Shown: positions 1 through 6,699, numbered from the stretch's first letter. The stretch: 8,145 nt of DNA from an uncultured Jannaschia sp. (GCA_937916365.1 CALFSY010000118.1:1-8145), one strand, 5' to 3'. Notes: generated from the letters alone by a model not told the origin. Program-made: numbers and translations.

Positions 1-6
1 TACTTG

Positions 7-23
7 TGTTAATGTGATTAACA
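7..23. promoter_or_regulatory. Inverted repeat upstream of the DUF2852 gene, possible operator
   Basis: The segment is a perfect dyad, TGTTAAT-GTG-ATTAACA, with 7-base arms and a 3-base spacer, ending 38 bases before the ATG at 62. It overlaps a second dyad, ATGTGA (12-17) and TCACAT (25-30), which resembles a CRP-type half-site pair but has a 7-base centre instead of the usual 6. Position and symmetry suggest a regulator-binding site for the following gene. The regulator cannot be named from sequence, and the upstream context is cut off by the window edge. Confidence 0.35.
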
Positions 24-61
24 TTCACATGAGACGAAACACAGAGAAAGGATCGCAAACT

Positions 62-505
62 ATGACCACCCCGTCCACCCACGCAGTCCCAAGCGGCCAA
101 GGTTGGTTTTCCAGGGCCGAAACCTGGCTTGACTCAAAAGGTCAGGGCGCATGGATCGCCGCTATGATTGTTGGCTTTATCGTTTTTTGGCCGATTGGCA
201 TAGCATTTCTTGCTTATATGATATGGAGTAAACGCATGTTTCATGGGTGCAGTAAATCCCGCCATCACACACATTCACGCCATAAATTTCGGTCTTCGGG
301 AAATACGGCGTTTGATGCGTATAAGGCCGACACCTTGCGCCGGTTAGAGGAAGAACAAGATGCGTTCAAAGCCTTTTTGCAACGCCTGCGCGATGCAAAA
401 GATAAGGCAGAGTTTGATCAGTTTATGGCGGATCGCGCCACCAAAACCGATCCAGAACAGGGCCAAGCGGGCGATTTAAGATCCACCACACCGCCCCAAA
501 CCTAA
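62..505 (+). CDS. DUF2852 domain membrane protein
   Basis: This 147-residue protein belongs to the DUF2852 family found in alphaproteobacteria; its function is unknown. One hydrophobic segment (about residues 31-55, containing FWPIGIAFLAYMIW) should span the inner membrane, with a basic stretch rich in Arg, His and Lys just after it (about 57-77). The C-terminal half (about 80-127) is charged and helical, possibly coiled coil. It contains the conserved run SGNTAFDAYKADTLRRLEEE and then AKDKAEFDQFMADR, which I recognise as typical of the family. The ATG at 62 is preferred over the in-frame ATG at 14 because an AAAGGA lies about 9 bases upstream and because family proteins begin near the WFSRAETWLD segment. 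The family assignment is firm; any role would be a guess. Confidence 0.85.
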   Translation: MTTPSTHAVPSGQGWFSRAETWLDSKGQGAWIAAMIVGFIVFWPIGIAFLAYMIWSKRMFHGCSKSRHHTHSRHKFRSSGNTAFDAYKADTLRRLEEEQDAFKAFLQRLRDAKDKAEFDQFMADRATKTDPEQGQAGDLRSTTPPQT

Positions 506-757
506 GGCATATTTTTGTCCTGCATACGGTTCGCGCCCCATGATACAGGGCGCGGCCAAACTTTTATCCGGTGAAATTTTCGTTCCAACATCGTTTTCGC
601 GCGATGTCACGGTAACAATGGACCATAATCCAACCACCCCGCGCGGATTTGGCACACGTTGGCTTGCATCAGCCACCAATAAATAGGCGAAATTCCCCTT
701 GCCCCCGCGCTTAGGGCGGTGCAGGCTTTGATTACGTTTGATTAGAAAATCGTCACT
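506..757. other. Intergenic stretch without a convincing gene; contains a 48-codon ORF
   Basis: These 252 bases separate the DUF2852 gene from bpt. The only plus-strand ORF with a normal start is 540-686 (ATG to TAG, 48 residues, beginning MIQGAAKLLSGEIF). It has no obvious Shine-Dalgarno and I do not recognise it. The minus strand is also open across the whole stretch, but that frame runs into both flanking genes and has no well-placed start within the gap. No tRNA-like fold or T-tailed hairpin was found. It may be a decayed gene, a small unrecognised protein, or the bpt upstream region. Confidence 0.3.
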
Positions 758-1597
758 ATGCGCCATACATTTCCTATCACACCCCAATTTTATGTGACGG
801 CACCGCAAAGCTGCCCTTATCTGGAAGGGCGCGTTGAACGGAAACTTTTTACTGCACTGCAAGGAGAAGATGCGCAAAAATTAAACGATACCTTATCTAA
901 ACAAGGGTTTCGACGGTCACAAAACGTGCTTTATCGGCCTTCATGCACAGAATGCGCTGCGTGTCTTTCGGCACGTATCCGTGTGGCTGACTTTCATCTC
1001 AAACGCAGCCACAAGCGTGTTTTACGCCAAAATACTATCGTTACACACAACGCGCGTGCACCTTGGGCCACAGAGGAACAATTTGCGTTATTCCGCACCT
1101 ATCTTGATGCGCGACACACCAATGGTGGGATGGTCGACATGGATATTTTTGAATTTGCCGCCATGATCGAAGAAACACCCGTATCCACGCGCGTGCTGGA
1201 ATATCGTGATGCATCAGGATTGGCGGGTGAAAATAATCTAATCGCCGTTTGTTTAACGGACATATTGGAGGATGGATTTAGCCTGGTTTATTCGTTTTTT
1301 GCCCCGGAATTACGGGCCAGATCACTGGGCACGTATATGATCCTTGACCATGTGGCACGTGCCCAAGATGCGGGGCTTCCGTATGTATACCTTGGATATT
1401 GGGTGCCAGGCAGCCCGAAAATGGATTACAAAGCCAATTTTCCAGCACTTGAGGTATATGTAGGCGAAAAATGGCAACCGCTTGACAATCCAGACACGTA
1501 TTCCAACAAAACGCACCCTCTATCTGTTGAACCCATTGCGCGGCAGGTTGCGCAAATCACGCTCCCTAATTCGCATCAAAAGCGTCGGGAAATGTAA
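758..1597 (+). CDS. bpt: Aspartate/glutamate leucyltransferase (bacterial Bpt/Ate)
   Basis: This cytoplasmic enzyme transfers an amino acid, Leu in characterised bacterial Bpt proteins, from charged tRNA to proteins starting with Asp or Glu, marking them for ClpS/ClpAP degradation (N-degron pathway). The 279 residues are near full length for the family. The N-terminal domain carries PQSCPYLEGR (Cys19) and the Cys cluster SCTECAACLSARIRV (Cys63, 66, 69). The C-terminal GNAT-like transferase domain holds YSFFAPELRARSLGTYMILD (about 178-197) and LPYVYLGYWVPGSPKMDYKA (about 207-226). The ATG at 758 is chosen because MRHTFPITPQFYVTAP matches the usual family start, although no clear Shine-Dalgarno precedes it. 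The amino-acid preference (Leu versus Arg) is taken from the family, not shown here. The gene converges on the TRAP operon. Confidence 0.93.
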   Translation: MRHTFPITPQFYVTAPQSCPYLEGRVERKLFTALQGEDAQKLNDTLSKQGFRRSQNVLYRPSCTECAACLSARIRVADFHLKRSHKRVLRQNTIVTHNARAPWATEEQFALFRTYLDARHTNGGMVDMDIFEFAAMIEETPVSTRVLEYRDASGLAGENNLIAVCLTDILEDGFSLVYSFFAPELRARSLGTYMILDHVARAQDAGLPYVYLGYWVPGSPKMDYKANFPALEVYVGEKWQPLDNPDTYSNKTHPLSVEPIARQVAQITLPNSHQKRREM

Positions 1598-1755
1598 GCG
1601 CAGATTTCAAAACGGCGTGTCGTGTGATATAAAATTTCGACGTGCAGAAAACTTTTCACACCGGCGGAGTCACAAAACCCCTAAATTTGTATACACCCAA
1701 ATCCGTTGATACCCGATATGCGTATCTAAATCTCACCAGATAAAAATATAAACCT
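1598..1755. other. Convergent intergenic gap between bpt and dctM
   Basis: The two genes end facing each other across this AT-rich gap. I found only weak short dyads: GATAC at 1708-1712 with GTATC at 1722-1726, and ATTTG with CAAAT around 1684-1701. None is followed by a good T run on either strand, so no intrinsic terminator is called for either transcript. Termination may be Rho-dependent. Confidence 0.3.
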
Positions 1756-4125
1756 TCAATTCGGTAGCAAATCAGGGACGATTGTTACAATCCCCGGAAA
1801 CACCCACAACAAGCCCAAACCAATAACCTGAATCGCCACAAATGGCATCACGCCTCGATAAATATTGCCAGTTGTCACTGTTTTCGGGGCAACACCACGC
1901 AGGTAAAACAACGCAAAACCAAACGGTGGTGTTAAAAATGATGTTTGTAAATTTACCGCAATCATAATCGTCACCCACTTTGGGTCCAACGTGCCGCCAT
2001 AAATAACCGGCCCTACGATTGGGATCACGATATAAATAATTTCCAAGAAATCCAAAACAAACCCAAGGATGAATAAAATCAACATCACAATCAAAAATAC
2101 CCTTTGTTCATCATCAAAGGATCGTAGAAAATCTTGAATATATTCTTCCCCCCCAAACGATATGAGAACGAGATTCAGAAGTTGCGATCCAATTAAAATG
2201 GTAAACACCATTGAGGTGACCTTAGCCGTTTCTCGCACCACCGGTGCCAAAATATTGTTGCGCAACAACACCCAACACGAAAATAAAAGCCCGAAAAACG
2301 CAAAATGATACGCAGCCTGGGCAATCACATAGGCCACCCAATCTTCGAAAGGCACGACATCACGTGTCACGCGCAGATCAAAATTCACCCCTGCAAGGAT
2401 CATGATAATAACCGCAAAAGAGGCCCATATCACAATTCGGGATGTGCCGTGCTCTTCTTTCAATTTGCGGTGCGCGGCCAACATAATGGCGCCTGCGGCC
2501 CCAAGTGCGGCCGCCGGTGTGGGGTTGGTGATGCCCCCCAAAATCGATCCCAAAACCGCCACGATCAAAATTAATGGCGGAAATACCACGCGCAATAATT
2601 CATTTTGTGCCAACCGCCCCAAAGCGGGAAAAACCCCATAAAGCGTGATCGCCGTGGGCAAAGCCAACATCATAAATGATGCACCAGCACCGCTAAGAGG
2701 TGTTATGAACACTGCGTCAACCAGGAAAGCCAAAATAACCCCAACCGCCCCAATTAACAACGGTGTTGGATCGGCGGTGGGCGACACCCCACGTGCAACA
2801 GATAAGATCAGGGGGAACAAGGCGAACATCACCGCGATACCTATGCCGATGGGGGCCACATTGGCCGCAATTTCGGCTTGCGCAATGGCTAGCTCTTCCT
2901 CGGTTAATTCCAGATCTGTTTGAATGCTGGTGTTTTGGTCCGTGGTTTGTTGCGCTGCGCGTGCGGCAACGGATGTGTCCCATGCTTCTTGCCCATGCAG
3001 ATCAATCATCGCAGCCTGGCATTGGGGCGACACATTGGTGCGCAGGTTTGGGCCGACCTGATTTTGTTCGATTTGATTGGTCATGAAAATTGCTTGGCTG
3101 CCCACAACACCAGTTCCAGCGGCCAATCCTACGGCAATCAAAATTGCGGCAGGCACAGCCAAATACCAGGTGCGCGCCTCATTTGGGGAAATCGGTTCGC
3201 CGCCTTGGTCATCACCCAAACGCACAGGCGGAGCTTTTGCCGGATTCACCAGTGCAAAGCCAAAAGCATAAACGGCGTATAGGCCCGCCAAAAATATGCC
3301 TGGCAATAATGCAGCCTGAAATAATGTGCCCACGGACAAAACCGCAGGTTCGCCCAGATACGTCAACGCATCGGGGCACCCCACCAATGCCGCGCGCGTT
3401 TCTTGCCCCGTGGCATATAAATCCCCCACCAACGTGCCCAACAAAACGATCACGATGGACGGTGGAATGATCTGCCCCAACGTGCCAGAGGCCGCTATAA
3501 CACCCGTGGCCAATTCGGGCGAATAATGATTGCGCAGCATTGTTGGTAGGGCCAACAAGCCCATCGTAACCACGGTTGCGCCTACAATCCCCGTTGAGGC
3601 CGCCAAAAATGCCCCCACAATCACAATCGATACCGCCAAACCGCCTGGCAATGGCCCAAATACACGCGCCATCGTGGTCAACAAATCCTCGGCGATTTTT
3701 GATCGTTCTAGCGTAATGCCCATCATCACAAACATTAAAACGGCCAACAAGGTTTCGATGGATTGCCCCGCAATCACACGTTCATTCATCCGGTTAACGA
3801 TGAACGAAATGTTGCGCTCCATCGCCTGTTCCCAACCACCGGGGAACAAATGTTCCTCAACCCTGGGTAAATCGGGATATCGAAACACCGATATGGCCTC
3901 ACGCGCGACACCTTCGGCCAAAAGGGCGGCATAATCGGCGGATGCAGTATCAATCGCCTGATGGATCAAAAGCCCCGCCGAATCGAGTGCGGCAATCATG
4001 GCAAAAGAAATAACCCCTGCCCCACCAATGGCGAAAGCCACCGGAAACCCCGTCATAATCCCAGCGAATAAGGTCAAAAAAACGATGATCAGGCCGATTT
4101 CGACGCCATCCAATCCCAAAAGCAT
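1756..4125 (-). CDS. dctM: TRAP transporter large permease (DctM-like), enlarged 789-residue form
   Basis: This is the main membrane subunit of a tripartite ATP-independent periplasmic transporter, which imports an organic acid with Na+ or H+ in the inner membrane. Family segments are clear: GLIIVFLTLFAGIMTGFPVA (11-30) at the N-terminus, VGAFLAASTGIVGATVVTMG (170-189), SGTLGQIIPPSIVIVLLG (213-230), then in the second half GSILGGITNPTPAAALGAAG (526-545), FILGFVLDFLEIIYIVIPI (685-703) and NLQTSFLTPPFGFALFYLRG (725-744). Ordinary DctM proteins have about 430 residues. The extra length comes from soluble-looking insertions at about 48-120 and 345-422 (polar, Gln/Asn- and Glu-rich), a smaller one near 240-265, and additional hydrophobic helices around 425-520. 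The start is supported by GGAGGAG about 10 bases upstream on the minus strand. Seventy-three bases separate it from dctQ. The substrate cannot be read from this subunit. Confidence 0.92.
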   Translation of the reverse strand: MLLGLDGVEIGLIIVFLTLFAGIMTGFPVAFAIGGAGVISFAMIAALDSAGLLIHQAIDTASADYAALLAEGVAREAISVFRYPDLPRVEEHLFPGGWEQAMERNISFIVNRMNERVIAGQSIETLLAVLMFVMMGITLERSKIAEDLLTTMARVFGPLPGGLAVSIVIVGAFLAASTGIVGATVVTMGLLALPTMLRNHYSPELATGVIAASGTLGQIIPPSIVIVLLGTLVGDLYATGQETRAALVGCPDALTYLGEPAVLSVGTLFQAALLPGIFLAGLYAVYAFGFALVNPAKAPPVRLGDDQGGEPISPNEARTWYLAVPAAILIAVGLAAGTGVVGSQAIFMTNQIEQNQVGPNLRTNVSPQCQAAMIDLHGQEAWDTSVAARAAQQTTDQNTSIQTDLELTEEELAIAQAEIAANVAPIGIGIAVMFALFPLILSVARGVSPTADPTPLLIGAVGVILAFLVDAVFITPLSGAGASFMMLALPTAITLYGVFPALGRLAQNELLRVVFPPLILIVAVLGSILGGITNPTPAAALGAAGAIMLAAHRKLKEEHGTSRIVIWASFAVIIMILAGVNFDLRVTRDVVPFEDWVAYVIAQAAYHFAFFGLLFSCWVLLRNNILAPVVRETAKVTSMVFTILIGSQLLNLVLISFGGEEYIQDFLRSFDDEQRVFLIVMLILFILGFVLDFLEIIYIVIPIVGPVIYGGTLDPKWVTIMIAVNLQTSFLTPPFGFALFYLRGVAPKTVTTGNIYRGVMPFVAIQVIGLGLLWVFPGIVTIVPDLLPN

Positions 4126-4198
4126 TATCGCCTGCTCCTCCTACGCCACACCTCAATCCTTGGGGCGGCATCGTTTGTAAATCGTATCCTAAGACTAC

Positions 4199-5110
4199 CT
4201 AAGTTGCACCGGAATGGGCGGTATGGGCCAAATCTTCGGCCTCATCCCCCAATACGTCTTTATCAAGGTATTTTCCCGCGCTTTCTTCGCCTTCGCGCCA
4301 TTCAAGGTATGAGCGCCAAAAAAACGCCACGGCCTGCAAAAACACCAAAACACAAAAGGCCACGAGCAAAACCTTAAACAGGAAATAGGCGTTGAAACCA
4401 TTAGGGCTAAACCCGATGGTTTCAACGTTCCAACGTAGAACGCGGGCCTGCATCAACATTCGATCAAGATCAGAGGTGGCCGAGGGGTTTGGCACTACCA
4501 AATGGCGCCACATAAAAAACCACGCGTATAGATAAATAATAATAACCGCAGGCATCATGAAAAATAAACATCCCACCATATCAATGATCCGTTTGGTGCG
4601 ATATTTGACAGCAGAATACACCAAATCAACCCGCACGTGCCCCCCCTGCACAAAGGTGTAGGTCACGCATAGGCACACAACCATAGCATTATAAAGTTTC
4701 AGTTCCTCGCCCCACCAGCTTAGGTCTTGGACAAACGCATTGCCAAATGGGCCAAGTTGGATCTCCGCAACTCTGAAAATCCGCTGCAAAAAAACGATCA
4801 TCACTTGCTGTAAAACCATCAAAAGGCCAGCCCAGGCAAAAAAACGCCCTACCGCATTGGCAAAAGTTTCCAAAACCCGCACGCCCCACCATAAAATGGC
4901 GCGTCGCCAAGCCATACCCAACGCCGTGATAATGGCAAAAATAGTAAAAATGACGAAAAAGAATTCAACCGACCCACCATAGTAGATGAATCGGACCAAT
5001 GCCTCACGGTTACCCCAAAACAACCAATCCTGTGGGTTAATAATCGCCAGAAACAAATGATAAGGGGCAAGCGCGATATTTTGCAGCACCCACAAAATGA
5101 ATTCACCCAT
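4199..5110 (-). CDS. dctQ: TRAP transporter small permease (DctQ-like), extended
   Basis: This is the small inner-membrane subunit that partners with DctM. The DctQ core is recognisable at about 140-200: four-helix topology and the motif HVRVDLVYSAVKYRTKRIID (158-177), followed by a hydrophobic helix. The protein has 303 residues, whereas typical DctQ proteins have about 170. The excess is an N-terminal hydrophobic extension with at least one further helix (about 48-68), a loop at about 202-240, and an acidic C-terminal tail (about 271-303). The start at 5110 is chosen over an upstream in-frame ATG at 5149 because AAAGGGGA sits about 9 bases before it and because MGEFILWVLQNIALAPYHLF looks like a natural membrane-protein beginning. 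It is the middle gene of dctP-dctQ-dctM. Confidence 0.88.
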   Translation of the reverse strand: MGEFILWVLQNIALAPYHLFLAIINPQDWLFWGNREALVRFIYYGGSVEFFFVIFTIFAIITALGMAWRRAILWWGVRVLETFANAVGRFFAWAGLLMVLQQVMIVFLQRIFRVAEIQLGPFGNAFVQDLSWWGEELKLYNAMVVCLCVTYTFVQGGHVRVDLVYSAVKYRTKRIIDMVGCLFFMMPAVIIIYLYAWFFMWRHLVVPNPSATSDLDRMLMQARVLRWNVETIGFSPNGFNAYFLFKVLLVAFCVLVFLQAVAFFWRSYLEWREGEESAGKYLDKDVLGDEAEDLAHTAHSGAT

Positions 5111-5200
5111 GGTGGGTTTCCCCTTTAGAAAAACACCTCTTTCGCGCAAACATTATGCGACGGTGGTTTTTAACAACGCAAATTATACGCAAGGCAAACT

Positions 5201-5234
5201 TTCCGCCCAGGGGGTGTTATGCCCCCGGGCGGAA
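5201..5234 (-). terminator. Strong GC-rich hairpin between dctP and dctQ (attenuator or mRNA stabiliser)
   Basis: On the transcribed minus strand the RNA can fold into a 13-base-pair stem. TTCCGCCC plus GGGGG (5234-5222) pairs with CCCCC plus GGGCGGAA (5214-5201), with a single bulged base at 5209 and a 7-base loop. It starts 20 bases after the dctP stop. Only AGTTTG follows it, not a proper T run, so it is more likely a partial terminator or a 3'-end protector than a full terminator. Either role would give more binding protein than permease, as is usual for binding-protein transporters. Confidence 0.6.
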
Positions 5235-5254
5235 CGGATGAACCGCAAATAACC

Positions 5255-6340
5255 TTATCCGGCGTTTACGCGGTTTCTTTGACGCATGTATTCACCATCG
5301 CCAATTTCAAACCATTCTGCCGATTCGCGAAGCGAGGCAAAATAGCTGTTTGCGATTTCGGCATAGATTGGATCACCCATGTTTTCTTCGCGTACTTCGG
5401 CGGCGGCACGCCCAAATGCATCCCAAACATCATCGGGGAATTCACGGACCTGCACACCTTCACTTTGTAAGCGGGCCAATGCAGCACCGTTTTCGGCCAA
5501 CGAAAGCGATAGGTTATCGCTATGGACGGCCTTTGCGGCAACTTCGACGATCTTTTGCTGTGTCGGGGTCAAAGATTCCCACACTTCCATGTTCATCGAC
5601 AGCGTAAGCGCCGATCCTGGTTCGTGGAAACCGGACGTGTAGTAAACGTTTGTCACCTCTTGGAAACCCATACGTTCATCCGCAAAGGGGCCGATCCATT
5701 CGGCGCCATCAATTTGACCCGAAGCCAGCGCCTGATAAATTTCACCACCCGGGATGTTTTGCACCGATGCGCCCAAGCGGCCCAGCACCTGGCCACCTTG
5801 CCCTGGCATACGGAAACGCAAACCTTGTAAATCCTCGGCCGAATTGATTTCGGTGTTAAACCACCCGCCCGGCTGCATTGCGGTATTGCCGCAAATAAAC
5901 GATTTAAGGTTGAACAGTGCGGCAAGTTCATGGTGATGCTCCATACCGCCACGGTGGTAATACCAATTTGTCAATTCCTGACCAGTCATCCCAAACGGCA
6001 CAGATGTGAAAAAGGCAAATGCCGGATGTTGGTTCAGGAAATAATAATCGGCCGAATGATACATATCTGCCTGCCCCGCGGACACGGCATCAAATACCTC
6101 GAACGCACCAACCAAGCTTCCGGCGGGCATTTTGTTGATGGTCAACTGTCCGTCGGTCATTTCTGTGATATACTCGGTGGCCAGTTGCGCGGCATCATCG
6201 AAAATTGCAAAACCGTCCGGAACCGATGTAACAAGCGTCAGTGTGCGGTTACCCTGTGCATAAGCCGGCGCAGCCAGCGTCGCCGATGCGGCAGCGGCCC
6301 CGCCCAGTGTGGACGTTCTAAGAAAAGAACGACGATCCAT
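5255..6340 (-). CDS. dctP: TRAP transporter solute-binding protein, TakP-like (2-oxo acid family), Tat-exported
   Basis: This periplasmic binding protein delivers substrate to the DctQM permease. It has 361 residues. The N-terminus MDRRSFLRTS is a twin-arginine signal, with an AAASATLAAP hydrophobic stretch and a cleavage site near AYA|Q (after residue 28). The body is co-linear with TakP of Rhodobacter sphaeroides: GNTAMQPGGWF (151-161), LRFRMPGQGG (174-183) and GGEIYQALASGQIDGAEWIG (198-217). Gln156, the Arg in LRFRMPG, and Glu214-Trp215 correspond, from memory, to residues that contact the 2-oxo acid and the cation there. The start at 6340 is fixed by GGGAGGA 8 bases upstream and by the Tat motif; the longer in-frame start at 6463 would bury the signal. 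A pyruvate- or 2-oxobutyrate-like substrate is inferred; lactate or another hydroxy acid is also possible within the family. Confidence 0.9.
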   Translation of the reverse strand: MDRRSFLRTSTLGGAAAASATLAAPAYAQGNRTLTLVTSVPDGFAIFDDAAQLATEYITEMTDGQLTINKMPAGSLVGAFEVFDAVSAGQADMYHSADYYFLNQHPAFAFFTSVPFGMTGQELTNWYYHRGGMEHHHELAALFNLKSFICGNTAMQPGGWFNTEINSAEDLQGLRFRMPGQGGQVLGRLGASVQNIPGGEIYQALASGQIDGAEWIGPFADERMGFQEVTNVYYTSGFHEPGSALTLSMNMEVWESLTPTQQKIVEVAAKAVHSDNLSLSLAENGAALARLQSEGVQVREFPDDVWDAFGRAAAEVREENMGDPIYAEIANSYFASLRESAEWFEIGDGEYMRQRNRVNAG

Positions 6341-6521
6341 GTTGGTATCCTCCCATTTGGATGCCTTCGTAACCATAGGACAATGTCGATCATGGCCCGA
6401 AGATTTGGTATAAAGTATGTATAGCCTAGCGAAGCGCGCGCGCGTAGGAAACCATTTTTTCAAATCGCAGGCAAAGGATTGCCTTTTTGGATAGTCGCAG
6501 ACAGCAATCCAATATCAAAAC
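6341..6521. promoter_or_regulatory. Upstream region of dctP (minus strand), promoter not resolved
   Basis: Reading leftward toward dctP, this region holds TATACA- and TATACC-like hexamers around 6407-6424, but none has a convincing -35 at standard spacing. A TTGATA lies near 6517-6512, with no good -10 at 17-18 bases. A run of alternating GC (6434-6444) is flanked by CCTA (6425-6428) and TAGG (6445-6448), an imperfect dyad that could be an operator. The Shine-Dalgarno GGGAGGA ahead of dctP is clear. The region is gene-free on both strands. Confidence 0.35.
6469..6488 (+). terminator. Small hairpin with T run upstream of the ilv promoter
   Basis: AGGCAA (6469-6474) pairs with TTGCCT (6479-6484) around an AGGA loop, and four more T follow. 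On the plus strand this has the form of a short intrinsic terminator. No plus-strand gene lies just upstream, so it might shield the ilv promoter from read-through opposite dctP, or it may be incidental. Confidence 0.25.
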
Positions 6522-6528
6522 TTGACCA

Positions 6529-6557
6529 TTGACGCCGTATTCTCACACACTTATGAG
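6529..6557 (+). promoter_or_regulatory. Candidate sigma-70-type promoter of the ilv leader
   Basis: TTGACG (6529-6534, five of six consensus positions) is followed after exactly 17 bases by TATGAG (6552-6557, four of six). Transcription would begin near 6564, shortly before the leader-peptide Shine-Dalgarno at 6577. This placement fits an attenuator transcript. A second TTGACC at 6522-6527 does not have a better -10. Confidence 0.5.
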
Positions 6558-6589
6558 TATTAGGTGGATTTAGTGTAAGGGTAAATCTT

Positions 6590-6637
6590 GTGATACTTCT
6601 TTTGGTGATTGTGGGGCATACGCGCATGGGTTGGTGA
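6590..6637 (+). CDS. Branched-chain amino acid leader peptide (ilv attenuator)
   Basis: This 15-codon ORF starts with GTG and ends with TGA. It encodes MILLLVIVGHTRMGW, so codons 2 to 8 are Ile, Leu, Leu, Leu, Val, Ile, Val, an unbroken run of all three branched-chain amino acids. AAGGG (6577-6581) stands 8 bases before the GTG. Lack of charged Ile, Leu or Val tRNA would stall a ribosome on these codons. A ribosome that finishes would sit over 6622-6631, the first arm of the downstream antiterminator. The peptide itself probably has no function. Ilv leader peptides are known in enterobacteria, and attenuation of ilvBN has been reported in Caulobacter, to my recollection. The ORF is far too short for standard gene finders. 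Confidence 0.82.
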   Translation: MILLLVIVGHTRMGW

Positions 6638-6663
6638 CATCACCCCAAATGGTACCCATGCGC
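6622..6663 (+). promoter_or_regulatory. Antiterminator stem of the ilv attenuator
   Basis: GCGCATGGGT (6622-6631) and ACCCATGCGC (6654-6663) are perfect reverse complements of 10 bases. The 3' arm shares 6662-6663 with the base of the terminator stem, so forming this stem removes the two pairs next to the T run. An alternative early stem pairs 6608-6616 (ATTGTGGGG, one bulged G) with 6643-6650 (CCCCAAAT). It would cross the antiterminator, so the two exclude each other. The mutually exclusive folds match the pause, antiterminator and terminator logic of classical attenuation. Exact pairings are hand-derived. Confidence 0.65.
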
Positions 6664-6693
6664 CCTCGGACATAACCATCCGGGGGCTTTTTT
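6662..6693 (+). terminator. ilvB: Intrinsic terminator of the ilv attenuator
   Basis: GCCCTCGG (6662-6669) pairs with CCGGGGGC (6680-6687) in 8 base pairs including one G-U, with a 10-base loop. Six T follow immediately (6688-6693). The element lies 25 bases after the leader-peptide stop and 91 bases before the ilvB start, with no full-length gene upstream that it could serve. It therefore most likely ends the leader transcript when branched-chain amino acids are plentiful. Confidence 0.82.
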
Positions 6694-6699
6694 ATGTCA

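Noticed and set aside
476..877. Minus-strand ORF of 133 codons covering the gap between DUF2852 and bpt
   Set aside because: It overlaps the start of bpt and the end of the DUF2852 gene, its only ATG lies deep inside bpt, it has no recognisable domain, and its ends read as antisense of the real genes.
1708..1726. Short dyad GATAC/GTATC in the convergent gap as a bidirectional terminator
   Set aside because: The stem is only 5 pairs and AT-rich, with no adjacent T run on either strand.
2305..3934. Several plus-strand ORFs of 64 to 134 codons opposite dctM
   Set aside because: They are antisense shadows of a strongly conserved membrane protein gene, with low-complexity or Pro/Arg/His-rich translations and no domain signal.
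6253..6463. Longer start of the solute-binding protein at 6463
   Set aside because: It would add 41 residues ahead of a textbook Tat signal, whereas the start at 6340 has an ideal Shine-Dalgarno 8 bases upstream.
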